Shown here: in pieces, positions 1 through 12,100 of the stretch
How positions within the stretch are numbered: position 1 is the first letter of the stretch
Layout of the letters: each line of letters opens with the position of its first letter
From: Coprinellus micaceus
Lineage: Eukaryota > Basidiomycota > Agaricomycetes > Agaricales > Psathyrellaceae
DNA: 64,000 bases
Direction of reading: 5' to 3'
Assembly (NCBI GenBank): GCA_951394405.1
Contig: OX596335.1
Span: 1,488,001 to 1,552,000 of the forward strand
The notes under the pieces: model-generated
What the model saw: only the letters and a program-made list of their open reading frames with translations
Told to the model about the DNA's origin: nothing
The model's database searches: none
Program-made: the position numbers and the translations under genes

Positions 1-1083
1 ATCATGCCATGCATGATGGTGTTATGATACACCACACGGACCCACGCTGGCGAGGCTGTCTCGAGAGGCGATCTTTGACCGGCGTGGTTTTCTTTCACTG
101 AGTACGCCTTCCTCCCCACATTCTCTTTTCACTTGCGCTCCAAGTACCTGTCTACTATATACCCACCCCCCATGGTTGTCTGTCAGTCCGTTTAACATTT
201 AGGATACGAGTATCGTCTATACGGAATTGCTTTTTGCTACACCGGAGTTCGCATAGTGTACCATCCTACGATACAAGGATTCTGGCCTCGACTCGACTTG
301 GTGTGACGGACAGATTGGCGTGGCGTGGCAGGGACTTGGCTTGGCACGGAGGCCAGTGGAGGGTGGAGACGGTGAAAGCTGGCCGGTGTTGAGTGTGGTT
401 GTTCTTTTGGTAGTCTGGATCAGGATATCCATCCTCCATCCCTCTCCATTGACTCGTTCATTCATCTGTGATGTATGCTGGTGTTTTCTCCTACCTGTGT
501 AGCTATGCTATGTTTGATTCTTGTCCTCCCCCGCTTACGATTGTTCCGTTCGGATAGAAGAAGAAAAAAATAGAAACGAACGTTCTCTCCCTTGGATCAT
601 GCCTCATTGGAGTTTTTTAAATGTTTCATCGGCGGGAAAGCAGAGGCGGAGTGCGCATTGTAATTTGTGGAGGTGCAACGGCCCCCCGTACAACGTCCGG
701 CTCGAGGGACGTGGATGGATGGTCGTCAGGTACGGTGACAACAATCCGGTCTCGGCGAGGCCTTGCCAAGGGTATACCCAGGCTGACCTGGCCGAGGAAA
801 AAAGGGTGAAAAGGGGCGAGAGAACAAACAGTCCATGGTCGGGCATTTCGCTGGTGTAGTAGCGCCTGTACGCCGTCGCGGGCTGCTCCAAGCATGACCA
901 GCGTACGTCGGCAGCGGGTGGAGTGGCGGCCTCATAACCTCAACTTATCATGTACTCTCAAGTTGTAACGCGCGGTCGACGGAAAGTGTACAACAACGGC
1001 TTCACGTTAAAACGAGGTAAACCACTGATATTTCCGAATAGTGGTAGATGGTGGTGAGTGCCAGGGAACTCGTAACATCGAAG
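1..1083. other. Intergenic, no gene recognised
   Basis: No open frame here reads like a conserved protein. Short frames overlap on both strands around 520-935 without a consistent splice pattern. The right end should hold the 3' untranslated region of the Ipi1-like gene, whose stop codon is at 1084. The left end may belong to a gene outside the window. Confidence 0.4.
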
Positions 1084-4000
1084 CTAAACCGTTGAGGTAA
1101 TGTGTCTCCAATACTCCTCATCCACAGATCCCTCCACAGCTTTTCCCACAGCACTCCCAAGAGCCTCCTTACTACCACCGCTCAGTAGAGCCAACACTGT
1201 GACAGCAACGTCCAACGCCAGCCGCCGTAGCGAGGCAGATGATGCGCTGCTGGGACTGTTACTGCTACTTGAGGTACCCCAAGTATTCGCCGATGCGGAC
1301 GAGGAAGGAGCGGCTGAAGATGGTGTGGGCGTTGAGGGGAGCTTGGCGTAGGGTCCAGGCAGTGGTCCTCGGACTGTATGATTGATCGTGTAGTATGGTG
1401 CCATACGCGACTGGATTTGTTGGGCGAGCGTCTATTGGAATGCGTGGATGATTTTCGAAAATGAAAGCCACCCATGAGGCGGGGTTGGCGATTGTACGTC
1501 GACAAGCGCAAATCGCCCAAAGTGGGGATAGGTTGGAGGTCCGATTTACGGAGACGTTGGAGATGACGAGTGGGGTCGAGAGAGGTTAGGGATGGGGCCA
1601 GAAGCGGTGAGTAGAGAAGAAGGATCAAGAGAGTTAGCACCACGTTTGCAGATCCTCGAGAAGACGGGGGAAAGGGTGAAGACCTTGGCCCACGTACCTC
1701 ATCGGTTGTGAATCTTGATCGACGCTGGAGGATACGAAGAATAGCTCGTAGGATAGTCTAGTAGCTGGGTTAGAACATCGGACGTTCACGAAAATGGGAG
1801 TGGAAGGGAAATGTCGATCACGATGTCAACTGGAGTCTCGATCAAAGCCAAGTCCTCACGATTCGCGAAGGGGATGGTGTAGTGGGAATAGTCGGGCGAC
1901 TCCTGATAAACTCACCTCAGTAGCTAAAAGATTCGAACTCCCCAGTTCCCACAGGACTTGAGGTAGATGGAGCAGCCACCCTTTAAACCTTTCGTCCTCG
2001 ACGGAGCTCGAGCCGAGTTTGAAGGACCCTCTGTACTGTGAATGCGTGTCCAGCTAAGGGTTGAAGGAACAGTAAACTCAGCCACAGGGGACACTCAAAT
2101 AAGCTAACGGCCCATACCAAGACGAGTCGGGACACAAATTCCACCGCCAACCTCTTCGCCGCACCTTTCGAAGACGCATTCACCGCATGGTCCAAAGCCA
2201 CCTGCAACATCTCGTTATGCAGCTGTTGCCGCTGATCCTCAGGTGCACCCAGGACCATGCTATTGTTTATCAGCGTCCATATCGTAGGCAGCAAGGTGAG
2301 GTAGGCCGCGGGGCTGACATGCGAGGAGATCCCTGATGTTGAAGTAGCTCCTGCGCCTCCTCGTAGCTTCTCCATGATAAAGTCGCTGATCCCTGCGGCT
2401 TGCTTCCGAAGGGTATCATGGGCGTTGCGTTTTGATGATGATACTGCCGATGAGTATGCCCTCCCAATGCCGCGTAGGGAAATTTCGCGTCCCTTCCTCT
2501 TTTGAGCCGAGCGTGATGATTCACCCTTCGACGCGATCATCAGGAGAGCGGTGAGCTCGCAGTATATCAGGTTGTATTCTTCGTAGAACTGTTCGAACTG
2601 AACGGAAATTCGTGTTGGTAAAAGTTCGCGCGTCGGGAATAGAGGTGTCCACTTACCCTAATGTTTTTGCTGGTCTGCGATGCGGCCGGGAAATATGGTG
2701 TCATATATCCAAGAAGTGCTTGCAACTCATCGACGTGGACTTCCGCAATCTATCGAATAAAATGTTGGTTTCCGTGTGACCGGCGGGAAATCGTACCAAG
2801 AACTGGGTACTCACCTTGTCCACTTCCTGGAAGGTGTGTTTATACAAGGTGTGCACGATTCGAGCCACAGCCAGGATGAGATCCACGTCTGTCGGAGAGG
2901 GATTCCCATCTGGTGTGAAGGCAGAAGGTGCATAGTCCAAGAATGTCGCAATCAAGGTGGAGTGTAGTGTCCGTGCGATGTGCTGAAAACGGGTCAGCCT
3001 CACCGTGCGGTCCTAATCTAGAGATGCGCACCGCCGCCAAGGACATCTCTCCGTCAGAGGAAGAGCCAATCGGCTCAGCATCGATAGAGGTCTCTAGCAC
3101 ATGAGTCAAATCTTGGAGTGTCCAATGTGCCCCTGATGGTGGCTTGGCCATTGAGAAGGTGGAGATAAACTCGTCATCATCCGCTTCGTATTCAACGTGC
3201 TCTCTCCAGCGTTGGCACGTTTGTCCTCGGCCAAAAGGTGGCTGTTTTGGGAGTAGCAGCTGTTCAAACTCGATAAATGCATCCTGGGAGGTGAATGCAT
3301 TCTTTAGGAACCAAGCTTGCATAGGTTTCGTCGGGTCGGCGTCAAATGACGATGCCTCCGACAAAATAGGCGCGAGAGCACGCTTGAGGAAGGTAGAGAG
3401 AGAGTTGTAGACGACGAGTTTTGACTAGGCCATACGTCTGGTAAGGTTATGAAGGGGGAAATGGGGGGTTGTACGAACTGCTGGGCTAAGAGTCACGCTA
3501 GCCGTTGATGTCGCTGTGGCCGGTCCTGTAGCCCTGGTCAGACTTACAAAGGAAGGAGTATGATAGGAGCACGAACCCTCATTTCCACCATACTTTGTAC
3601 CCGCATTGAGAATCCCAAGGTAACCATCCAGGACACGGCTACCATGACCTTTGGCGCCGATCTCGCTCACGACGGTCTCAGGGATGCTCTCGAGGAAAAT
3701 GTCCAGGAACTTGACGGCGTCGATCCGGATTTCGGGGAATATGTGCGTTTGGGCGGAGGTCGTGAAAAGGAGTAGTAGCTGGGCGTGAGGAACCACGTTT
3801 TCTGGGGGTATGCGAGGAACCAGCCAGGACATAAACCCGAGGAGGGTTTTGCGAACGGAAGCGTCCTAACATACTCAGTAACCAGATCGGAAAGGTGGAA
3901 AATAGCCAAACGCACCTCGTCCCCAATCAGCCGCACGACTGCGTTTATCAGGGAGGTGAGATTCGATTCCAGCAGGTCCCAGTGTGCCTCTAGCAGCTCT

Positions 4001-4375
4001 CGCATTCCAAGGATAGCGTCCTTTCGCGTAGCCGCATTGTAATGCTTGAAATGGGTGAGAAGGTCATTGAACGAAAGATGGCGCTTGGTTAACGGCGTCG
4101 ACGCATCCTTCTCGGTTACGATGCTTTGAGTTGGCAGAACGATTGCTTCAGCGCCATTTCAGACACACGTATATTGGGAAGGCATGCCACGCTCACATCG
4201 GGCTTTGAACGAGGTGTCGATGGCGTTATTGGCGAGCTGCTTTCCTTTGCCGAGTTTCAACTTGGCTTTCTGGAATCGTTGGTGCACATGAGCAGTCCAA
4301 TTCGCCTGCAAAGGATGAGAGTCTCACCGTAAAGTCAGCAGCTTTGTCTCTCTTCTTTTTGACATTTTTAGGCAT
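1084..4375 (-). CDS. IPI1: Ipi1/TEX10-like pre-rRNA processing protein (Rix1 complex)
   Basis: Ipi1 is a nucleolar helical-repeat subunit of the Rix1 (Ipi1-Ipi2-Ipi3) complex, which acts in 60S subunit maturation. The start at 4375 opens with MPKNVKKKRDKAADFT (exon 4328-4375). The second exon (4197-4305) gives KAKLKLGKGKQLANNAID, a family hallmark, and the third begins at 4145 with the RHLSFNDLL-type segment. Helical repeats follow, including MRELLEAHWDLLESNLTSL and FPEIRIDAVKFLDIFLES. A continuous frame stops at 1983, but splicing near 2100-2035 switches frame and continues through LPQVLWELGSSNLL and TILRAILRILQRRS, a TEX10-like C-terminal part, to the stop at 1084. The reading is therefore of a long, TEX10-sized protein rather than the short yeast form. 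The middle exons (3900-2500) are only partly resolved. The next gene upstream, PHO89-like, lies on the same strand. Confidence 0.82.
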
Positions 4376-4840
4376 CCTATTGGAATATTGGAGGGTAGAG
4401 GGGTAGGAGAAGGGATGAGATCACTGCCAAACTTTTTTGATCGGTTACGGTGGAATTGATCTGAATGCCGCACAGGGCGTCGCTGAAGCGCCCGCCAGAC
4501 TCAGCCCGTTCGAAACCAGCTCTTCGACGCTCAAACGTTGCGGAGTATTTTTCCGCCACGGCTCCAGCGGTGCATAATAGTGGCCTCGCTATGCATCTGT
4601 GAGTGGGCAGTTGACTCAAGACAACGAAAGCGTACATAGACGCCCACACCATTCAAACGCAATAAAACCTGGTGGACGCACCCAGGGAAAATATCCGGCG
4701 AGTCGATATATTTTAGGTTCATTAACCCAGTATCGTTACAGAAGGTAGGTATCCGTATAGTAAGAACGTACAAGAAACAGAGGTATAAAAACATGTGCAA
4801 CAACCAGAATTAGGGTGATCTAGACAGGTAGGTCTAGTAT
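4376..4840. promoter_or_regulatory. Spacer between phosphate permease and IPI1
   Basis: This 465-bp interval carries the 3' end of the phosphate permease transcript and the promoter of IPI1, both on the minus strand. No conserved coding segment or clear motif was recognised. Confidence 0.35.
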
Positions 4841-6774
4841 CTAAAGGTGAGGAGCGTTCAGGATGATACCCATCAAGCAGGCAGAGGCGGTCGCGGCGAT
4901 GGGGACGGTCATGACCCATCCCAAGAAAATCCAACCAATGGCCCTCCAATTGGTCGCGCGCCAGTCACCGTTGCACAGTGAGACACCGATCGTAGAGCCG
5001 ACGATGCACATGGTGGTAGAGACGGGGATACCGTACTGGGCGGCGAGAATGACGGTGATGGATGCGGCAAGCTCCATAGAAAACCCGCGGGAGGGCGAGT
5101 GTAGGGTGATGCGGTTTCCCAGGACGGCCATGATGTTGTAGCCGTAGGTGGCAAGACCAAGGACGAGCATGCCAGCACCGAACGCCAAAGCCCAAACGGG
5201 GACGGGGGTCTTGGAGCCGGAGAGCTCACCGGTGTGCCAGACGTGGTAGATGACGGAGAAGGGACCGATGGCGTTGGAGACGTCGTTGGCGCCGTGGGCA
5301 AAGGAGGCGACACAGGCGGTGAAGACTTGGAGGAAGGAGTACAGGTGCTCGGTGTCGTTGGAGTACTGCTTCGCGCGAGCGTGAGCCGCAGCAACGCGTG
5401 CACCACCCTTAGCGCCATCTCCAGCCCTCTGGAGCTCGTGGATATCAACGTTCGTCCCGTGGGTGAGGACCTTGCGGATGGCGGGATAGAGGCGATAGCG
5501 GGCAATGATGTAGAGGTTCTTGGGGAGGATCCAGGGGCCCTCGATGGGATGGCTCTCGACCTCGGCGGCGAGATTGCTGGGGTTGACGGTGGCTTCTTGC
5601 TGCGTTTCGTAGATCTTGGGATCCTTCTCGTCCCCACGCTCGGAGTCGCTTCCTTCGTGGACGGGGGCGGCAGCGGCGCCGTCGAGCTCGTTGGCCTCAC
5701 GGACGTGGTAGTTGGGGACGAACTCCCGGGTGCCAGCGTCCTCAGGGGCGGGGCGCTTCCAGAGGAGGGGACCGAGGAAGAAGTGGTACCAGCGAATGGC
5801 TATAATGACGGCGTTGTTAACGCTTGACATCTACGAACGGGGGTGAGGTACTCACTGTAGTCCTTCTTGACAACCCTAGCGTGAACGAATGGCAGCCAGA
5901 AGATTATGGAGAGGAGGGCGACGACGGCAGCAGAGCCAACAATGGCAGCGGCCAAAGTGCCCTTGGGGAGTTCCTTGAGACCCAAGGAAGGAGATCCCTT
6001 GAAGATGATGGCCATGGTGCAGACGGCGCCGACGGTGAAGAAGACAAGGGGCGCAGTGAAGAGAGCCCACCGGGTCGAGTCTTCACGGACGAGGACACCG
6101 AACTTGACGAGAGAGTAGATGACGATACCGAACCCTCCAGCGATACCAGGGGCAATGGCGAAGCCTGCGAAAATGGTCGCAACACCCTTGCCGCCGTTCC
6201 AGCCCCATGCGGGGGCCTGCCATCCAGCGGTGGCAATGCCGACACCAATGACGGAGGAGACGATGGAATAGGTGGTAGAAACAGGCCAGGATAAACGGGT
6301 GGCGATCGTGAGCCAAGCTGTATAGAGTATTAGTCTTGCAGGGTAGGTGATCCGGGCGCTTGATTGACTCACTGGAGGAGGCGACAATTGCGCAAGTGAA
6401 GGCGAGGAGCTGAACTCCAGCGTTGCCCTGGAAGGCAGTTGCCGGGATAATGCCATCCTTGATGGTCGAGGTCACACGAGCACCGACCAAGACAGCACCC
6501 TGGAAACGATAAGCATTCGGCTGGCCAAATCAAGAAATCTTGACTTACAAGGAACTCCATGACTGCTGCAGCCATACATGCCTGCTTCAAGGTCAAGGAC
6601 TTCGAGGAGACGGAGGCTGAAGGTAAAGTTGTCAGTGGGCACTCGATGGGAAATAGGGGAGTGATGCGTACTGGCAAAGGAGTTGGCCACATCGTTGGCA
6701 CCGATCATGTAGGCATCGAGGCCGGCGAAGATGGTGCCAATGGCGAAGAGGTAGTCCCAGTGGTGGAGCGGCAT
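4841..6774 (-). CDS. PHO89: Na+/phosphate symporter, PiT family (Pho89-like)
   Basis: This is a plasma-membrane inorganic phosphate transporter of the PiT (PF01384) family, like yeast Pho89. The exons are 6672-6774, 6549-6616, 6373-6499, 5856-6317 and 4841-5799, giving 572 residues with all phases closing. The start MPLHHWDYLFAIG runs straight into the first signature GANDVANSFA (residues about 25-34). The second inverted copy, GANDVSNAIGPF, lies near residue 421, as expected for the family's internal duplication. About ten or more hydrophobic segments flank a hydrophilic central loop (roughly residues 270-400) rich in Asp, Glu and Ala. The last acceptor lies upstream of an in-frame ATG at 5830, so that ATG is intronic. 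Pho89 transporters are usually induced by phosphate starvation, but no binding site was checked. Confidence 0.95.
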
Positions 6775-7289
6775 CTCGAACTGAAGACCTGAGCGCTGTG
6801 GGAGGAGGAGGGATGTGGTGGGCCTAGTGTGGGCTGGGAAAACCGGAAGTGGGTCGTGTGCGCCCACTTAAATACTATAGAACCCTTGGAGTAGTATGTG
6901 CATGTTTCTTGAGAGGGTGTGTATGCTTGACGAACGTTTGCAAGTCGAGTTCCATTCTGGGACGGAAGTGATGGCACATATGGATCCGGGGTGTATTCGC
7001 CACATATACTTCGGTGCCTAGTCCGACGAAACGTGTATTATCTGGTCTTGTGCCACTAATTCTGTTTCTTCTTATGGGTTCCCCTACGGAGTGAAGGGAG
7101 TAAGATAAGACGCTTGAAAGGACCGCTATCACAGGCGCCTCAAACCCAAAGGGAACAGACACTGATCTGGACCCATATCTGGAAGTTATGTAAGCTTTGG
7201 ATACATGAAGACAGACAAACGTGCACTACCGCAACTCCATCTTTCTAGCCTGGATGTTTGTAGCATCGTATCTTCACATGGCATTCTGT

Positions 7290-8850
7290 GTTCGAGTGGG
7301 AGATACGGATGAGGCGCCACCGCCAGAGCTCCTATGTTCCTGAAATGTTGCCGGATTGCATTGTCTTGGCACTGTCCATCCTCCGCGCACGAGCGCAAAT
7401 AGCGGCTTGGCATCGTCGAGTCTGCATGGATGGAGTCCGGTGTGCTCTGGTTTTCCAATGGCCGTCCATTGTCCATTCCATTCGTCAGAACGTGTACCTT
7501 CCGGGCCCCCGATACGGAATGCGTCTCGTCCGATCTTCATTGGCTATGACTTGCCCTTGCCCAAGCGACGTCGGGGCGTGCCAAAATTTGGCGTCTTCAT
7601 CCGCGAACGTTACGCTCAGCAACCCCCTGAAGAGCGCACCCTCCGTTCGAGCATCATATCAACTCGTTATTCAACCGCGGTACCCTGGATGACCCACTTA
7701 CCTCAAATTGTAGTGTTCCAACCCCATGGACCGTTCACAAGAATTCTGGTCGCGTGAGCATCGAAACCTCGCCGAGACCGACCTGTCAACGACAGACGTC
7801 CCCAATACTCGAGAGTCGAGAATAGCGAGTGCGAACCCATTTCACTTGCTATTGATACCCTTGGGTGCACCAGTCGGAGCATCATATCGAGCGCCATTGG
7901 CGAGTGAAGGAGACCATCAGTGGAGGGAGGGTTATGAGCGGCGTCGAGGCTCGATCGTGAACTGGAGCGCAAGTATTCGTCAGGATGCAGCGTTACCAAC
8001 TTCGCGAATCACGTTAATTCACCATCGCCTGGGAGGTACTTGGGCGCGTCACTCACCTTGGGGTTCCTAGGCCACAAGAACTTGAATAGGCCAAGTAGCA
8101 TGACCTTGAGGAGGCGGCCTACTGCGTTCTCGCTGCCACACTTGTCGAAAGGGGGCGAAGCAACAGCTTGGATTCGGACTTGCTTCCGCTGAGCGAGGCA
8201 GTCAGAGAGTGTCCAGAAGGTGCGGAGCCATCTATCAAACCCACACAGGCGCGACTACCACAACTCTCAACTCTCAACCTTCTCGCACCCTTGATTGAAA
8301 TTTGAGGTCCAGCAATGTCAAGGCTGCAAATACCCTTGAATATCTGACGGCGCGAGAGTAGGGTTCCAGTCCGATGGGTTCAAATATTCTATATGGGACT
8401 GTGAATTGAGCACACAGCTTCTATGTCGTGCCCACCGAGATCGCCCACATGGAAATACGTAGGAAGCGGCGAGAAGGAGAGGTGAACGCAGGCTTTCGTG
8501 AAGAGCTTCGTGAGTTCGGTGACTTGCGTTCCTGCAAATCAAGTTACCGGAGGAGTTGCTCCCATGTCTTCAAACGGGACGCAAGGTAGCCCTCAAGACA
8601 ACCCTCTTCCCATAGACAATTCTTGCTGAAGCGACAGGGGGGTTGGCCTGCATTGACGGCTTACCGGGCAGGGTGGGGAAAGAGGGTCTCGCAGGGATAT
8701 CCGGAGGTTTGCTCCGTTGTGCGTAAACTTGGGTGTCGACTTCCGTCCATCGCGCAGGCGGGATTAGGACTCCAGGGCGTATTGGAGAACTATGAACTTG
8801 CATTTGGGTAGAGAATGGGGTGGTAGTGATGTAGAAATGCACGCGTTGGG
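7290..8850 (-). CDS. Possible unresolved multi-exon gene, no family recognised
   Basis: Several minus-strand segments have protein-like composition and good splice junctions. The best is about 8063-8247, open for 185 nt and ending in a strong donor (AAG then GTGAGT). It contains RWLRTFWTLSDCLAQRK and, near its end, a hydrophobic stretch LLKVMLLGLFKFLW. A candidate next exon (about 7870-8005) begins LVTLHPDEYLRSS, and an upstream one (about 8270-8380) reads YRIFEPIGLEPYSRAV. An intron of only about 34 nt would be needed between the last two, which is suspiciously short. Start, stop and full exon chain could not be fixed. It could be a real gene of unknown function or a decayed one. Confidence 0.3.
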
Positions 8851-8967
8851 CAGCGCGACGTGGTGGTGACTCGGCAAAACGAGACCATCAAATTCCAGCG
8901 CACGGAGACTGTTGTCCCACGCTGAACCTTTTGTATTTTCCCCTACTCTCCACAGTGGGCCGACCCT

Positions 8968-9002
8968 TCGACGCCGGCGACGACGTAGACGACGACGGCG
9001 AG
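8968..9002 (+). repeat. CGA/CGG triplet cluster upstream of the large gene
   Basis: An imperfect run of CGA-type triplets lies about 170 bp before the start codon at 9170, probably in the 5' untranslated region. In one plus frame it reads as a run of arginines, but that frame is not supported as coding. Confidence 0.6.
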
Positions 9003-9169
9003 CGTGGGTGCATAGGCCAGTCGTTTGCGCCCTCGGAGTGTACTCCTGGTATACCTTCGACCTTCGTTACCATTCCGCTATAGTTCCCAGTTCCGACGTC
9101 ACCTCTATTCCCCCGACGTGTCGAGTCTAGTCACCGTCGTGCCTGGCTACACATCGTAATACCCAAACC

Positions 9170-12100
9170 ATGTCGGCCCCAGCACCACCCCCGACCGGTC
9201 CCAGACGCAATCCCCCGCGCCTAAACATCATTAACCCCTCGATCTCGTTCAGCCAGCAACAGGCCCATGCCCTCTTCTCCCCTGCCCTCCAGACAGCCAT
9301 TCATACTGGCGTCGGCAGCGGCTTTCCCATCCAAACTCCCATGCAACCTTACTTTGGCGCTGGGGGCCCTGGCCAACCTTCGAACGCGCCACTTCGTCGC
9401 GGACATGGTCACCAAGGGAGGAATAGCATATCTCACTTCCCAGGGAACCAGAACCACCAGCCGCTAGCTACGCCCTTGGGTGGCCACTTCCCTCGACATT
9501 CAATGATGCTCCCCAACGGACAGCCGTCACCATTGATTAATGTCGGTCCTCCTGGGCCAGGCCAACCCCTGGGCCCTATCATCATCAACAACGGCCCTCC
9601 CCCGACCGGTCACCGACCACACAAGAGGCAAATGAGCATAGGCGGGCCACCGAAGGCTGTCCTTGGTGGGCCTCAGCGCAAAGTTAGCCCCAACCCCGCG
9701 GCCGCGGCCATTGCTGCTGTTGGTGTCGCAACGCTGAAGAAGAAGATCGTCGTCAGTCTGCCTCAGGAGTCGAAGGAGGTAGAGGAAGATGACGCGAAGA
9801 ATGGTGGGGAGCAGGATGGCATGCGAAGGGAAGAGGGGGAGGACCAGACAGCAGGGCCTAGCAGCAGGAAGCGAGTGGCAAAAGAATGGGCTCGGGTGCC
9901 CATTCCTATCGCAGAGGGCGAAGCGATTTTCGCGAGTTATGTCCCTTTTCCGGATGAAGAGCTGGTTTCAAGAGAGCCTTTCCCACCCGAAGAGTGGAGG
10001 ACAACACTTCCCGACGCGATTGACGTTTTTTTACCCGGCAAGGTGCGTTCAGGTCACAATTCATGGCCGTGCAACCGCTAACAGTCGTTTTACCACAGGC
10101 AACATGGGATGCTCTCAAACAGCAAGTGATTGAAGCGAAATTGGAGAAGCTTGGGGTTGAACGTGGCTCGGGCGCAAGCAGTACTGTTCCGCATATATTC
10201 GCGCCCCATGCACGCGCTGCATCGGTATGCTGCCCTTCGCAGCGTTTCAAGTTTATTGTGTTTGACCTCTTATTTGCCTCAGATATCATCCCCTGCGGAC
10301 CCTGCTCTTCTTCTCTTCAAGTTAAACAAGCTGCAGCAAACCCAAAGTGCTCAGGCCCTCTCGCCCTCAATCCCCAATTCGACTTCTCTTACAGCCTCGC
10401 CCCAAATTCCGTCTGGGCTTACACCCCCACCGCAGAACCGTCGCTCACCTTCAAATCTTTCCTCCAATATCTTCCAAAACCGCCATGGACATACTATGTC
10501 CCTCTCCCAACCACCTACATTCGTTCATGGCGGGTTGAGCCCCAACTTCAACCCCTTCGGTGTCGCAATTGGAGCAACCCCAAAGGATGAGCTGGAAAGA
10601 CCGTTGTCGTCAGCGTCGGACAGCGGCATTCCCGCCTCCCAACAGTTCTCCCTCAATGCACCATCCCTCTCTACTGCGTCCCGATCCAGCAGTCGACCTG
10701 ATTTTACTCGTGGATTTGGCCTCGATATTCCGGAAGAAGCTGAGGTGGAGGCTGAGTTGGACGAGCAGGAGAAGAAGGAGAATGAGCTGCGCTGGAAACG
10801 TTATCAGGAGGCCGAGCACTCGGACGAAGAGCAGTCGGAGCTTGACCGCGACGATGCTGGCGTTAATGGAGACACGGAGGACGACGGCGTCACTGACAGA
10901 GGTGATGACCTGGATAACGACGGAACCACTGTTGCTGAAGGAGGGCTCCATTCGAGACATGTATCTCGCCTGTCTGCAGCTCTTTCGCTCCGCTCTGTTG
11001 GGGGCAATAGAAGTGCCACCTCTGGGACCAGGATGGGTGGTTTGGACGAGGACGGCTTCAACCCTGATGACAGTCTCATGGGACGCGAGAGTAGCCCCCC
11101 TCCCAAAAAGCGAGCGAGCGCGCATTCTGTGTTCGGCCACGCCGTCCGCGCAAGTATGTCTGCAAATCGTGAAGACTTGGAGGACGCTGTTGCTGTTCAA
11201 GAGTGGACTGGGTCGGAGGAAGAAGATGTCGCGGATGATTTGAGCGATTTCGACGACGATCAGGTCAGTGATATATTTCTCCGGTGTTAACTGACGCACT
11301 GACACCTCGTTGCACCTTTGCTCACCGGTCCTATTTGTCCCCTCACTCGTCATCACCCACTTCCTTTCCCTTTGTGCTTTCCCTATGTGCCACCGAAAAA
11401 CTGAAAACACACAACCAATCAAATTCACAAAATGCCACTTCCGCGCAACGCTATACCCCTCGGCTCTGTCCCCATTCATAGAGCCTGGGCGAGTTCTCGA
11501 ACCCTTCCGACGAAGAGCGGGCACGTCAAGACCGTAAGGAGAGGTCCAAGCTGGTGCGGGAAGAGAAGGAAGAAGCTGAGCGACGCCGGGCGCAGGCAAA
11601 GCAGAGAAGGTCCTTGGGGCATGACGCCGATGTGAAGTCACCACCCACGGAAGGCGAGTCCATCATCGACCAGCCACGCCGCATTCCTAACTTTCCCCGA
11701 CCACCTGAAGACCTCGTCTTCGTCCCCACCCAGCGCGAACATTACCACCCCTCTCAAGGCTACCCTCCATCCTACCAGGATCGCGACGATATCATCTCGA
11801 ATCCTAGCGAAGAGAACCTCGTCATGGGATCCCATGAACACCGATACGGCTCGGCATATCCCCCGCCTCACCCGCACAACTCCTATCCACAGCCTACCTT
11901 CCTTGGAATCACTCCCGGATCTAGCGAAGTGGATTTCTACAGTGACATTCCCCGATCGCCTGGTGGCACCCGGGTTACGCAATCTCTACCCCCTGTGGGT
12001 ATGCCGCACTCTCGAGTGGCGTCGGGGTCGCTGTCGTACACTCACGAGCGTCACGGATTGTATGGCCACGCTGCAAACCCTGTTTACACACACCCTCATA

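Larger units (their letters stand above)
6775..9169. other. Gene-poor interval with splice-like open segments
   Basis: The left end contains the promoter of the phosphate permease (start 6774) and the right end that of the large plus-strand gene (start 9170). No recognisable family is present. Minus-strand segments between about 7300 and 8850 look like exons and are listed separately. A run of CGA-type triplets lies at about 8968-9002. Confidence 0.4.

Noticed and set aside
1983..2540. Treating 1983 as the end of the Ipi1 gene
   Set aside because: Splicing out an intron near 2100-2035 gives a better continuation into TEX10-like sequence ending at 1084.
4909..5827. Long open frames on both strands overlapping the phosphate permease (for example 5234-5827 plus, 4909-5700 minus)
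   Set aside because: They are other-frame readings of a GC-rich, codon-biased gene whose own frame carries the conserved GAND motifs.
8912..9130. Arg-rich plus-strand frame with a run of ten arginines
   Set aside because: Caused by the CGA triplet cluster in a probable 5' untranslated region; no family or splice partners.
10610..11644. 344-codon minus-strand frame over the giant gene
   Set aside because: Antisense reading with low-complexity Arg/Leu/Val composition; the plus frame splices cleanly through the same stretch.
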